Assembly (NCBI RefSeq): GCF_003606345.3 | Contig: NZ_CP031844.2 | Coordinates: forward strand, 868,001-932,000 | Direction of reading: 5' to 3' | Source: Bartonella krasnovii | GTDB lineage: Bacteria; Pseudomonadota; Alphaproteobacteria; Rhizobiales; Rhizobiaceae | DNA: 64,000 bases | Part shown: positions 7,963 to 16,390 of the stretch, piece after piece | How the letters are laid out: each line of letters starts with the position of its first letter | Position numbering within the stretch: position 1 is the first letter of the stretch | Program-made: the position numbers and the translations under genes | Notes under the pieces: model-generated | The model's database searches: none | Told to the model about the DNA's origin: nothing | What the model saw: only the letters and a program-made list of their open reading frames with translations

Positions 7963-9617
7963 AGGGCGTGAGGCTTTTGAACAGACCCCTTTAAACAATG
8001 ATGCAAATGGTGATCGGTTGGGTTTTGATCTTTGGCAGACAAGTGCTTTTTCAAAAGAGAAAGATCCTTTAGCTGAAGGGGTTTTGATGGCGCATCAACG
8101 GGCATGGATTGAGGATAAATCTCCCTTAAAGTTGGTTGAAAAAGGGCGCCGGACCGGCATTACTTTTGCAGAAGCTTTAGATGATACGCTGATTGCGGCG
8201 GCAACGCTTGAGGCAGGGGGTGATAATGTTTTTTACATTGGTGATACCAAAGAAAAGGGACGTGAATTTATTAGCTATGTGAGCAATTTTGCGAGAGTAC
8301 TTACCAGCCATAGTGGGAATGTGGAAGAATTTTTATTTCCAGATCAAAAAGAGGATGGGTCGACAAAATATATCTCTGCTTATCGGGTACGATTTGCTTC
8401 GGGGTTTCGCATTGAAGCGCTTTCAAGCCGTCCTGAAAATATTCGTGGACTACAGGGCATTGTTGTGATTGATGAGGCGGCGTTTCATCAAGATGTGCGC
8501 GCTGTTTTGGATGCGGTGAATGCTCTGTTGATTTGGGGAGGCAAGATTCGTGTGATCTCAACACACAATGGGGTTCTTAATCCTTTCAATGAACTGATCC
8601 GTGAGGCGCGTGCAGGCAAAATTCCTTTTTCTCTGCATCGTTACCCTTTTAGTGTAGCGGTTAAAAATGGTTTGTTTAAACGGGTTTGCGCCATGAAGGG
8701 GGAGGGGTGGAGTAGAGGAGCAGAACAACAATGGGAGAAACAAATCCGCGCCTCTTATGGGGTGCGTTTGAGTGCCATGCGGCAAGAGTTGGATGCCATA
8801 CCGGCTGATCAAGAAGGGGCAGCTTTAACACGTTTGCAGATTGAAAATTGTTGTACGCGAGATATTGCGGTGCTGCGTTTTGCTTGTGCGGATGGTTTTA
8901 AAAACCAATCGGATGATCAACGAAGCCAAGCGGCGTTTGCTTGGTGTGAGAAGCATGTAAAGCCTCTGCATGTTCGGCTTGATCGGCGTCGTCAACATGT
9001 TTTTGGGGTTGATTTTGCGCGCAGCAGTGATGCCACCTCGATTGTGGTGATGGAAGTGGGACAAGATTTGGTGCGCCGTGTCCGGTTTATGGTGGAATTG
9101 CGCAATATGCCGTTTGATCAACAACAATATGCCGTTTGATCAACAAAGAGAGATTTTATTTTATGGGGTTAGTGGACTGCCACGTTTGTTAGGGGGCGCG
9201 TTAGATGCGCGGGGCAATGGGGCTTATTTAGCCGAAAAAGCAGCGCAGCGTTATGGGGCGTGTGTGCAAGAGATTCAATTGTCACAAAGTTGGTATAGCA
9301 AAGAAATGCCGGCTTATTTAGAAGCCTTTGGGGATGGGTCCATTGTTTTGCCGCGCGATAGTGACATTGTGGCAGATCATCAGGCGCTTGCTTATGTCAA
9401 TGGCATTGTGAAAATTCCAGACAATCATCGTTTTAAAGGCAGTGATGGTTTTATGCGCCATGGGGATAGTGCTATTGCTTGCGCTTTGGCTTATTTTGCC
9501 AGCCGCCAGACGCCGGAAATTTACGAATATACGCCTGTGAGAGAGGTTTATGGTTTTGATGAAAGCCCACTCTTTTCAACGCCTTTTTTTTCAACGACGA
9601 GATCAAAGATATATTGA
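7955..9617 (+). pseudogene. Large terminase subunit (Mu gp28-like), frameshifted by a 22-bp tandem duplication
   Basis: The gene codes for the DNA-packaging motor. The first frame (7955-9139, 394 codons) has an atypical Walker A (KGRRTGIT, residues 63-70), Walker B (GIVVIDEAAF, 168-177) and the start of the nuclease domain (VFGVDFARSSD, D353). It stops soon after a perfect 22-bp direct duplication, unit 1 at 9103-9124 and unit 2 at 9125-9146. Removing one unit restores a single frame of 546 codons, the usual length for this family, ending at 9617 with DSAIACALAYFAS. The truncated product lacks most of the nuclease. It may be a true inactivation or, less likely, a sequencing artefact. Confidence 0.9.
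9103..9146 (+). repeat. Perfect 22-bp tandem direct repeat inside the terminase gene
   Basis: Two adjacent identical 22-bp units (9103-9124 and 9125-9146) encode N-M-P-F-D-Q-Q twice but in different frames, because 22 is not a multiple of three. This looks like recent slippage or duplication, since no base has diverged. It could also be reversible by the same mechanism. Confidence 0.95.
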
Positions 9618-9629
9618 TGGGATAATGAG

Positions 9630-11210
9630 ATGGTAAAACTGGTTGATCAATGGGGTAGGGCGCTTCATATCAAAGGATTGGAGCGGGAGGTGGCAAGCCC
9701 AAGCATTGGTGGTGTTCGTGATGTGTGGTCACAAACCATTGTCAGTGGTCTCACCCCTCTTCAACTTGCTGATATTTTGCAACAGGCAGCAAGGGGGGCG
9801 CCTGAACAATTTTTCCAACTTGCTGATGATATGGAAGAGCGTGATTTGCATTATCGTGCGGTGCTGGGCATGCGTAAAAATGCCCTCACAGGGGTGGAGC
9901 CTGGGGTGATTGCGGCAAGCAACAGTGCACAGGATAAAAGAATAGCCGATGCGGTGCGTGAAGTGATTAGTGCACCTACCTTTGTTGATGATTATGTGAC
10001 GGATTTGTTAGATGCTTTGGGAAAAGGCTATGCGGTTGTTGAAACCTTGTGGGACAAGAGTGCTAAGGAATGGTGGCCGGTTGCTTGGAAATGGCGTGAC
10101 CAGCGGTTTTTTCAATTGGATCGGCGAGATGGCTTTCATTTGCGTTTAAAAGAAGAGGGGTCTTTGTACGGAACAGAGTTGCCTGCTTATAAATTTTCCA
10201 TTCACAGACCCAAGTTGAAAAGTGGCTTACCAATCCGCTCTGGGCTTGCCAGACTTGCGGCTTGGGCATTTTTGTTTAAGTCTTATACCTTAAAAGATTG
10301 GATGGCTTTCTTAGAAGTTTACGGCATGCCTTTGCGTGTGGGCAAATATGGTGCAAGCTCTTCTCAAGCAGAGCGGCGGGTTCTTATTCAAGCGGTGCGT
10401 GATTTATCCAGTGATGCGGCGGCAATTATTCCCAAAGAGATGGAGATTGAGTTTATTGAGGCAGCTGGGGGCAGTGGCAATGCGGTTTTTGCCGCAAAGG
10501 CGGAATATTTAGATCGACAGATCTCTAAAGGGGTATTGGGGCAAACGATGACGACGGATGATGGGTCGTCTTTTTCGCAAGCGCGCATTCATGAAAATGT
10601 GCGCCATGATATTGCCAGAGCTGATGCACGGCAATTGGCTTTGACAGCTAATCGTGATTTGATTGTGCCTTTTGTTGAGATTAATTTTGGGCGCCAAGAG
10701 CGCTACCCCCTTGTTTATTGGCCGATTTCGGAAAATGAAGATATTAAAGCCATTAGCGATGCTTTAGAAAAACTTGTGCCTCTAGGATTGCGTGTTGGGG
10801 CGCAAGAAGTGCGTAATAAGATTGGCTTTTCGCAACCAACAAAAGAAGAGGATGTTTTAAGGGCTCCGGATAATGCGCCTGATGATGCGGGGCAACAAAA
10901 AGCTCATGTTTGTGCTGATTGTGGGGGTGCTTTTGATGTTTCTGTGACAAGAGAGGGTAAGAGTGGAAAAGAGCAGGGTGGAAAACATCACGACGAATTG
11001 GACCGACTTTCTGAAGAGGCTTTAAGTGACTGGGAAGAGGATTTAGAGCCCCTTTTAGAGCCTTTTAAAAAGCTTGTGAGAGAGGCTAAAAGTTATGAGG
11101 ATATCCTTAAAGGCTTGGATGAATTATTAGGCGAGATGGATCATCATGCCTTGGCAGCACGCTTGGCAAAGGTGCAAATGATTGCGCGGGGACTGGGGTA
11201 TCATGGATGA
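9630..11210 (+). CDS. DUF935 portal protein (Mu gp29-like)
   Basis: This 526-residue protein is of the DUF935 family, the portal of Mu-like phages, which forms the dodecameric ring through which DNA enters and leaves the head. Recognisable parts are the N-terminal LADILQQAARGAPEQFFQLA, the segment DLHYRAVLGMRKNAL, and DWMAFLEVYGMPLRVGKY in the core. The C-terminal acidic part after residue 440 is more variable and contains HVCADCGGAF, a possible cysteine pair. It overlaps the next gene by 8 nt and lies directly after the terminase, the normal order. Confidence 0.92.
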   Translation: MVKLVDQWGRALHIKGLEREVASPSIGGVRDVWSQTIVSGLTPLQLADILQQAARGAPEQFFQLADDMEERDLHYRAVLGMRKNALTGVEPGVIAASNSAQDKRIADAVREVISAPTFVDDYVTDLLDALGKGYAVVETLWDKSAKEWWPVAWKWRDQRFFQLDRRDGFHLRLKEEGSLYGTELPAYKFSIHRPKLKSGLPIRSGLARLAAWAFLFKSYTLKDWMAFLEVYGMPLRVGKYGASSSQAERRVLIQAVRDLSSDAAAIIPKEMEIEFIEAAGGSGNAVFAAKAEYLDRQISKGVLGQTMTTDDGSSFSQARIHENVRHDIARADARQLALTANRDLIVPFVEINFGRQERYPLVYWPISENEDIKAISDALEKLVPLGLRVGAQEVRNKIGFSQPTKEEDVLRAPDNAPDDAGQQKAHVCADCGGAFDVSVTREGKSGKEQGGKHHDELDRLSEEALSDWEEDLEPLLEPFKKLVREAKSYEDILKGLDELLGEMDHHALAARLAKVQMIARGLGYHG

Positions 11211-12408
11211 GGAACTTTTTAAAACAGCACCCAAAGAGGTCACCCGTTATTTTGCAGCCAAAAATATTGTTCCAAGCTTTGATTGGCGGGATATAGCACC
11301 AGAAGAGCATGCCTTTTCCTTTACGGTGGCAAAATCGGTAGGTTATGACATTTTGGATGATTTTAAAACAGCGGTTGGAGATGCCATAAAGCATCAAGTT
11401 CCTTTTCAAGAATTTCAAAAAAATTTGATGCCGATTTTACAGGAAAAGGGCTGGTGGGGAAAAAAGACCAGCATTGATCCGAAAACGGGTGAAAAGAGTG
11501 TGGTACAGTTGGGCAGCCCGCGGCGTTTAGAAACGGTCTATTGGGCTAATACCATGAGTGCCCATGCAGCAGGTGAATGGGAACGCACGCAAGAGAATAA
11601 AGAGTTTTTACCTTATCTCACCTATGCGTTGTCGAGTTCAGAACATAAGCGTTTAGAACATGAAAGTTGGGTGGGGTTTACCGCACCGGTTGATGATCCC
11701 ATTTGGGATTGGCTTTATCCCCCCAATGGCTGGCGATGTAAATGCAGTGTGCGGCAGGTAAGCCGTTATGAGGCAGATAATTTAGGCTATGAAGAGGGTG
11801 CAGCGCCACCCCATGTGGAGGAGCGGGCTTGGCGCAATAAGCGGACGGGGCGTGTTGAAAAAATACCCGTAGGCATTGATCCTGGATGGCATTCTAACCC
11901 CGGGAAACATCGCGCGCAAAATTTAAGCAATTTTTTAAGTGATAAAGTTTCCCTAATGGGGGATAATCGCAAACGCATTGCTATTGAAGATATTGTGGGC
12001 TCACCACTTTTGGAAGCGATGTTTGAAGGACATATGCCGCGTGGATTTATTCCCATAGCCCCGATGATAGAAAAGGTGCGTGATGTTTTTGGTGGGGACA
12101 ATTCTCTTATTCGTTTATCTTCAGACAGTGTGAAACATATTTTGTTAGAGCATCAAGCACGTGCTCTTCACTTGGAGGATTTTCGGGGTGCCATTCAAAC
12201 CTTCATAAAACCTTACGGTATCATCAGGCGAAAAGGTGTACCGAGCGTTTTGTTTTTTGGGGAAAGTGGTGGGGCATGGTGGCGCTTAGCGGTTAAATTT
12301 GTGGCAAGCAAACAAGAATGGTGGCTGACTTCTATGCATAAAAAGAGCTTTCGCGAAATTCAACGTTTGTTAGAGGCAGCTGAAAAGAAGGATGAACGGT
12401 TGTTGTAA
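11203..12408 (+). CDS. Mu gpF-like minor head protein with C-terminal nuclease-like extension
   Basis: This 401-residue protein has the minor-head domain of Mu gpF/gp30 and SPP1 gp7 (residues 1-240), including WDWLYPPNGWRCKCSVRQV, a signature near the end of that domain. The last 140 residues form a separate module (LSSDSVKHILLEHQ, then WWRLAVKFV and TSMHKKSFREIQRLL). This resembles the phage barnase/EndoU/colicin/RelE-like nuclease (PBECR) domains known to be fused to such proteins. ATG 11203 overlaps the portal stop; an upstream TTG at 11182 is less likely. The extension is assigned by its pattern only. Confidence 0.82.
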   Translation: MDEELFKTAPKEVTRYFAAKNIVPSFDWRDIAPEEHAFSFTVAKSVGYDILDDFKTAVGDAIKHQVPFQEFQKNLMPILQEKGWWGKKTSIDPKTGEKSVVQLGSPRRLETVYWANTMSAHAAGEWERTQENKEFLPYLTYALSSSEHKRLEHESWVGFTAPVDDPIWDWLYPPNGWRCKCSVRQVSRYEADNLGYEEGAAPPHVEERAWRNKRTGRVEKIPVGIDPGWHSNPGKHRAQNLSNFLSDKVSLMGDNRKRIAIEDIVGSPLLEAMFEGHMPRGFIPIAPMIEKVRDVFGGDNSLIRLSSDSVKHILLEHQARALHLEDFRGAIQTFIKPYGIIRRKGVPSVLFFGESGGAWWRLAVKFVASKQEWWLTSMHKKSFREIQRLLEAAEKKDERLL

Positions 12409-12620
12409 AGAGAATACCGCAAAGCTCTGTTGGTGTTTGTGAAAAGAAGCGGTGTGAGGGGAAACATGAGAAGGCGTGGAGGGCGGTCAACTCCTCGCAG
12501 ATCCGGCAAAGCCGTCCTGGTATAACTGGCTCACGCCTCGCGGGTAATCTAACAGTTTAAACGTTCAAAAGCAATCTTTAAAAAAATGGCTTGAGAGAGG
12601 CTTTTTCATATAAGATGATA
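12409..12620 (+). ncRNA. Candidate structured RNA element, copy 1
   Basis: No gene lies here. The core (about 12457-12520) can form nested stems: outer GGCGTG with CACGCC, GGGCGG with CCGTCC, a tight CGGC-AAA-GCCG hairpin, and GGAG with CTCC in a loop, some mutually exclusive or pseudoknotted. A second copy follows directly. The core is nearly unchanged between copies while the flanks have diverged. The 5' flank ACCGC...GCGGT pairs here, and the homologous flank in copy 2 keeps ACCG...CGGT. A T-rich end follows. No known RNA family was recognised; the + strand is assumed from the neighbouring genes. Confidence 0.5.
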
Positions 12621-12836
12621 AAGAGAATACCGTAAAGCTCTGTTAGCTTTGCAAAGAAGGAACCGGTGTGTGGGGAAACATGAGAAGGCGTGGAGGGCGG
12701 TCAACTCCTCGCAGATCCGGCAAAGCCGTCCTGGCAAAACTGGCTCACGCCTCGTGAGTACGCTAACAGTTTAAACATTCAAAAGCAATCTTTTAAAAAA
12801 AACGCGCTTTGAGAGAGGTTTTTTGTGTGGAGTGAT
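12621..12836 (+). ncRNA. Candidate structured RNA element, copy 2
   Basis: This is the tandem partner of the element at 12409. Its core (about 12672-12734) is identical to copy 1 over some 60 bases. Loop regions differ: the sequence after AAAGCTCTGTT changes to AGCTTT, which creates an alternative AAAGC/GCTTT stem, and the 3' part becomes CTCACG-CCT-CGTGAG, a perfect hairpin. Base changes that keep pairing suggest RNA function rather than protein coding. Only very short open frames cross it. Confidence 0.5.
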
Positions 12837-12997
12837 AATTTGTACCTCTAACTTCACAATGGCGCTCTATCGCCTTTGAAGTGCCTTTGAAAACGATTTT
12901 ATGAGAGGGTTTGGTATTGGGGTTTCTCTTACAGGCTATAAGAGGGAAAAAAAGTGCTTTTAAAGTGCTTTTTTAAATTTTTTGAAGAAGTGCTCTT
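12837..12997 (+). other. Intergenic stretch before the head operon
   Basis: The sequence is AT-rich with several A and T tracts and a repeated AAAGTGCTTTT motif near 12950-12975 that may help end upstream transcription. I see no open frame with a ribosome binding site. It ends at the second copy of the late-promoter element. Confidence 0.4.
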
Positions 12998-13025
12998 TTG
13001 ACTGACAGTGTCAGGCTTATGAGTT
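12998..13025 (+). promoter_or_regulatory. Candidate Mor-dependent late promoter, copy 2 (head/tail operon)
   Basis: The palindrome CTGACA-G-TGTCAG (13002-13014), preceded by TTGA and followed by GCTTATGAG, matches the elements at 5271 and 24748. It lies 68 bases before the protease/scaffold gene that opens the head and baseplate operon. The conserved TTAT 2 bases after the palindrome is a plausible -10 core. Confidence 0.7.
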
Positions 13026-13081
13026 GAAGGGGATTTCGTGCATTGTATTGCCAATGATAATTGTAAAGCAATAGGCAATGT

Positions 13082-14140
13082 ATGGAGCAAGAATTTTACG
13101 AAGATCAAAAAGAAGGGCATGCTGAGATATGTCATGACGAGACATTTCATGCCGCGTTCATAGATCTTTGCCCAGACGTTTTATGCCAAGACATCACCGT
13201 TAGCCAAGCACCGGAATGGGTCGAGCTGTTGCCCAAAGCGCCAAATGTGAAGGCGCGTGATGGACGGGAATGGCATTATGACCCACAAAGGATTTTAAAG
13301 GCTTTTGCAGCCAATAAAGGACCGCTTGTGATTGATTATGAGCATGGGCAACATCACAGAGCGAGGAACGGCTTGGAAGCACCTGCCAGCGGTTGGATTG
13401 AAGAACTCGCAGAGCGGGATGGTGCGATTTGGGGTCGGGTTAAATGGACCGATATGGCAGCTAAAAAGATTGTGGCTCGGGAATATCGCTATCTTTCCCC
13501 TGAGTTTCGTCATTCTAAAAATGGTGAGATTTTAAGTTTGGCAGGGGCAGGGCTGGTGAACCGTCCTGCCCTTGTGATGACGGCTTTAAGCCGTGAACAC
13601 TCTTCAACACCCCCTTTAACGCCTCTTGTGGTGTCCCCAACAACTTTGACGGAGAAAATGATGGATTTAACAGCCATTGCCAGTGCTTTGGAGCTGGCAG
13701 AAGATGCAAAACCTGCAGAAATTTTAGCAAGCATTGCAACACGCGAAAAAGAACGGGTGGAATTAAATGCCCAATTAACAAAAGCGCGAGAAGATCTAGC
13801 GCTTTTGCGCGAAGAGCAAAAAAAGGCGACGATTGAGAGTCTTTTAGACAAAGCGATTGAAGAGGGCAAGATTTTGCCGGCTACGCGTGAAGACTATCGT
13901 GCCCTTTGTACCCTTGAAGGGGGCATGGAACATTTTCAAACTTTGGTTGAGAAATTGCCCGTTCTCGCATCGACAAGCCCTTTAGAAACATGTGCCTTGG
14001 TGCAAGAACATCAGCTTGCGCCAGAAGATATTGCACTTGCTGCACGCCATTATCAACAAGAGCAGAAGCAAAAAGGCTTCGACATCACCATTAGCCAAGC
14101 AGTTGATTATATTTATGAGCAAAAGGAGCGCCAATCATGA
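13082..14140 (+). CDS. Head maturation protease and scaffold (Mu gpI/Z-like)
   Basis: This 352-residue protein combines an N-terminal Mu I-type protease (about residues 40-170, with VIDYEHGQH and EYRYLSPEFRHS) and a C-terminal scaffold rich in Glu, Lys and Ala coiled coil (about 210-265). In Mu the protease processes the head, and the scaffold is also made separately from an internal start. The same is likely here: ATG 13658 has GGAG upstream and would give a 160-residue scaffold. ATGA joins it to the decoration gene. A Mor-type site precedes the gene. Confidence 0.88.
   Translation: MEQEFYEDQKEGHAEICHDETFHAAFIDLCPDVLCQDITVSQAPEWVELLPKAPNVKARDGREWHYDPQRILKAFAANKGPLVIDYEHGQHHRARNGLEAPASGWIEELAERDGAIWGRVKWTDMAAKKIVAREYRYLSPEFRHSKNGEILSLAGAGLVNRPALVMTALSREHSSTPPLTPLVVSPTTLTEKMMDLTAIASALELAEDAKPAEILASIATREKERVELNAQLTKAREDLALLREEQKKATIESLLDKAIEEGKILPATREDYRALCTLEGGMEHFQTLVEKLPVLASTSPLETCALVQEHQLAPEDIALAARHYQQEQKQKGFDITISQAVDYIYEQKERQS
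13658..14140 (+). CDS. Putative internally initiated scaffold protein (Z-like)
   Basis: An in-frame ATGATG (13658 and 13661) inside the protease gene follows GGAGAAA, a usable ribosome binding site. Translation from it would give about 160 residues (MMDLTAIASALELAEDAKPA onward), covering exactly the coiled-coil scaffold part without the protease. The Mu I/Z and lambda C/Nu3 pairs use the same layout. The site is visible; its use is inferred. Confidence 0.5.
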   Translation: MMDLTAIASALELAEDAKPAEILASIATREKERVELNAQLTKAREDLALLREEQKKATIESLLDKAIEEGKILPATREDYRALCTLEGGMEHFQTLVEKLPVLASTSPLETCALVQEHQLAPEDIALAARHYQQEQKQKGFDITISQAVDYIYEQKERQS

Positions 14141-14478
14141 GTACGACGATTTTGATTAAATCTTTTCGCACTGCTGGGGAGATCTCGCCTTATTTTATTG
14201 TTGCAGCGCGCAGTGATGGAATGGTGGCAATAGCTACTGGGAAGGGTGATAAATTATTAGGCACTGCCGGCTCTTGCAAAGCCAAGGCTGGCGAAATGAT
14301 TGATGTTGCTCAATGCGGTTGGGGCGAAGTGGTGTGTGGAGGCAATGTTTCCTTTGGTGACTTTTTAACCTCTGACCCCAAGGGGCAGGCTATTAAGGCA
14401 GAAGCCGCAGACCGCACCATTGGCATTGCCATGAGTGATGGTTCTGCTGGTGATGTTATTTCTTTTAAAATTAATTAA
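14137..14478 (+). CDS. Capsid decoration protein, DUF2190-like
   Basis: This 113-residue beta-rich protein resembles DUF2190 / head-decoration proteins that bind the outside of the capsid lattice. It has many Gly, Ala and Val residues and the segments DGMVAIATGKGDKLLG and DRTIGIAMSDGSAGDVI, typical of this fold. It sits between the scaffold and the major capsid gene, as cement proteins usually do. It starts with an ATGA overlap. Confidence 0.72.
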   Translation: MSTTILIKSFRTAGEISPYFIVAARSDGMVAIATGKGDKLLGTAGSCKAKAGEMIDVAQCGWGEVVCGGNVSFGDFLTSDPKGQAIKAEAADRTIGIAMSDGSAGDVISFKIN

Positions 14479-14487
14479 TCGAGGCTT

Positions 14488-15456
14488 ATGATGAACAGAC
14501 CTTTTCCCATTGATCCAACCCTTACTGCTATTGCTATTGGGTATCGCAATCCAGCAGGTTCTCTTATTGGCGATAAAGTTTTGCCCCGTGTTGGTGTTTT
14601 AAGTGAAGTGTTTAAATATAGTGAATTTCCCTTGGCGGAAAGTTTTACGGTTCCTGAACTTGAAATTGGGCGGAAAGGACGCCCGAATGTGGTGGAATTT
14701 TCTGCCTTTGAACGGGAAGCTAGTGTGAGAGATTACGGGCTTGATGACCTTATTCCCAATTCAGATATTGAAGCAGCAGCCCGCGCACGGGCAGAAAAGC
14801 GCTCCCGTTATAACCCCGAAAAGACTGCTGTAGAGGGGCTTGCCAATTTGCTGGAATTAGGGCGTGAAGTGCGTGTTGCAGAACTTGTGCAAGATAGCAA
14901 AAACTATGCAGCAGAGCGGGTGATGACCCTTAAAGGTGAGAATAAATTCAGTGATTATGACAAATCAGACCCTTATGCCACTTTAGATGAGGCGAAGGAT
15001 AAAGCCCTCGTCTATACACCCAACACCATTGTCATGGGTAAAGTTGTTTGGTCAAAGCTCAAACGTCATCCCAAAATCATCAAAGCCGTTAAGGGGGGTG
15101 GCACTGCTGATGGTTTTGTCACCAAAGCGCAATTTGCTGATCTGATGGAAATACATCCCGATCGTTTACTCATTGGTGAATCGCAAGTGAATTTAGCCCG
15201 CAAAGGGCGTACGGCGCAATTGGCACGTGTTTGGGGCAATAAGATTGCTCTGCTTTACATTGATCCCACCAAGCAACAGGCGGATGGTTCTCTCATCAGT
15301 TGGGGCTTTAGTGCTCAGTTGGGTGAGCGTATCTCTGGGGTGATTTCTGATCCAGATATTGGTTTGTCAGGTGGTAAACGGGTGCGTGTGGGTGAACGGG
15401 TGTGCGAATTGGTCGCCGCCAAAGATGCCGGTGTGTTGCTGCAAGATGTTGTTTAA
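14488..15456 (+). CDS. Major capsid protein
   Basis: This 322-residue protein is the main head shell subunit by position (after scaffold and decoration) and content. The segment RVGVLSEVFKYSEFPLAESF near the N-terminus and GLSGGKRVRVGERVCELVAA at the C-terminus are typical of capsid proteins of Mu-like alphaproteobacterial phages with an HK97-type fold. ATG 14488 and 14491 are both possible. No close relation to Mu gpT is obvious by eye. Confidence 0.82.
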   Translation: MMNRPFPIDPTLTAIAIGYRNPAGSLIGDKVLPRVGVLSEVFKYSEFPLAESFTVPELEIGRKGRPNVVEFSAFEREASVRDYGLDDLIPNSDIEAAARARAEKRSRYNPEKTAVEGLANLLELGREVRVAELVQDSKNYAAERVMTLKGENKFSDYDKSDPYATLDEAKDKALVYTPNTIVMGKVVWSKLKRHPKIIKAVKGGGTADGFVTKAQFADLMEIHPDRLLIGESQVNLARKGRTAQLARVWGNKIALLYIDPTKQQADGSLISWGFSAQLGERISGVISDPDIGLSGGKRVRVGERVCELVAAKDAGVLLQDVV

Positions 15457-15468
15457 GGAAAAGACTTA

Positions 15469-15894
15469 ATGGCCTATGCAAGCAAAACATTGATTGAAGA
15501 GCTCTGGGGTGATGATTTCTTGAAAGACTTATGTGCTTTTGATGATGAGAATTCTGATCCAGTGCTTTTAGATCAAGCCATTGCCCTTGCTCTAAACCAA
15601 GCAAGTGGTGAGATTGATGTGCATCTCTCTCATCGCTACTTGGTCCCCATTGCTGGACAGCCGGCGGCTCTTGGCATGATCTGTGTCAATATTGCTGTTT
15701 ATAATTTAGCCATACGCCATACGGCACTGACCACAACCATTGAAGATCGCTACAAACAGGCGGTTGATTTACTAAAACGCATTGCAGAAGGCAAAGCGGG
15801 TTTGGGGGTCGATGAACCTAAAATTATGAGTGAAGATGGACCGCTTCGTGATGGGGCTTTTTTCCATGCCAAACCGCGTGTGATGGGAAGATAA
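15469..15894 (+). CDS. DUF1320 family protein (Mu gp36-like)
   Basis: This 141-residue protein matches the gp36/DUF1320 family, thought to act at the head-tail junction. Characteristic is the N-terminal half with a segment ending in ALNQASGEIDVHLSHRYLVP, followed by IAVYNLAIRH. It lies directly between the capsid and tail-completion genes, as in Mu. Confidence 0.85.
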   Translation: MAYASKTLIEELWGDDFLKDLCAFDDENSDPVLLDQAIALALNQASGEIDVHLSHRYLVPIAGQPAALGMICVNIAVYNLAIRHTALTTTIEDRYKQAVDLLKRIAEGKAGLGVDEPKIMSEDGPLRDGAFFHAKPRVMGR

Positions 15895-15895
15895 C

Positions 15896-16390
15896 ATGTC
15901 TGTTTCAACCCATATTGAGATTAAAGAAAGCGGGCTTGAAGCGGCTTTATCTTTTTTACAAAAGAGTGCTCATGCTCCGATGGGAACTTTATCACAAGGG
16001 GTTGGGCGCCTCATTCAAGAAAGCACAAGGCGGCGGATTCAAAGCGAAAAAACCTCCCCCCAAGGAGAAAAGTGGAAAAACAATTATGCTCGTACCTCCA
16101 TTCTTTATGCCAGTGGGGCGCTCTCACGCTCCATTGATATGAAAGCCTCACCAGAACAGGTGATCATCGGCTCTGGGTTGGTTTATGCGCGGATTCATCA
16201 ATTGGGTGGGGTTATTCGCCCGAAAAATGGCAAAACCCTGCGCTTCTTTCTTAAAAGCAGCAAGGCACAGCGTTTTGTTTGTGTGCCTCAAGTGACCATG
16301 CCGGCACGCCCTTATTTAGGGCTTTCAGAGCGCAATAAAGTGGAAATTGTCAAAGCAGCAGAGGATTGGCTGGAAAGGGTCTTTTCATGA
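15896..16390 (+). CDS. Virion morphogenesis / tail completion protein (Mu gpG, P2 gpS-like)
   Basis: This 164-residue protein belongs to the phage virion morphogenesis family, involved in joining heads and tails. The pattern QESTRRRIQSEKTSPQGEKW, then ASGALSRSIDMKAS and YARIHQLGGVIRPK, is diagnostic. It overlaps the next gene by ATGA. Confidence 0.88.
   Translation: MSVSTHIEIKESGLEAALSFLQKSAHAPMGTLSQGVGRLIQESTRRRIQSEKTSPQGEKWKNNYARTSILYASGALSRSIDMKASPEQVIIGSGLVYARIHQLGGVIRPKNGKTLRFFLKSSKAQRFVCVPQVTMPARPYLGLSERNKVEIVKAAEDWLERVFS

Noticed and set aside
12457..12520. Hammerhead or HDV-like ribozyme in the conserved core
   Set aside because: The hammerhead core CTGANGA is absent, and the order of pairing strands does not fit the HDV double pseudoknot, although a TCCTCGC loop looked similar.
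12409..12836. Insertion sequence or CRISPR-like repeat as explanation for the tandem elements
   Set aside because: There is no transposase and there are no terminal inverted repeats, and two long adjacent copies do not resemble a CRISPR array.
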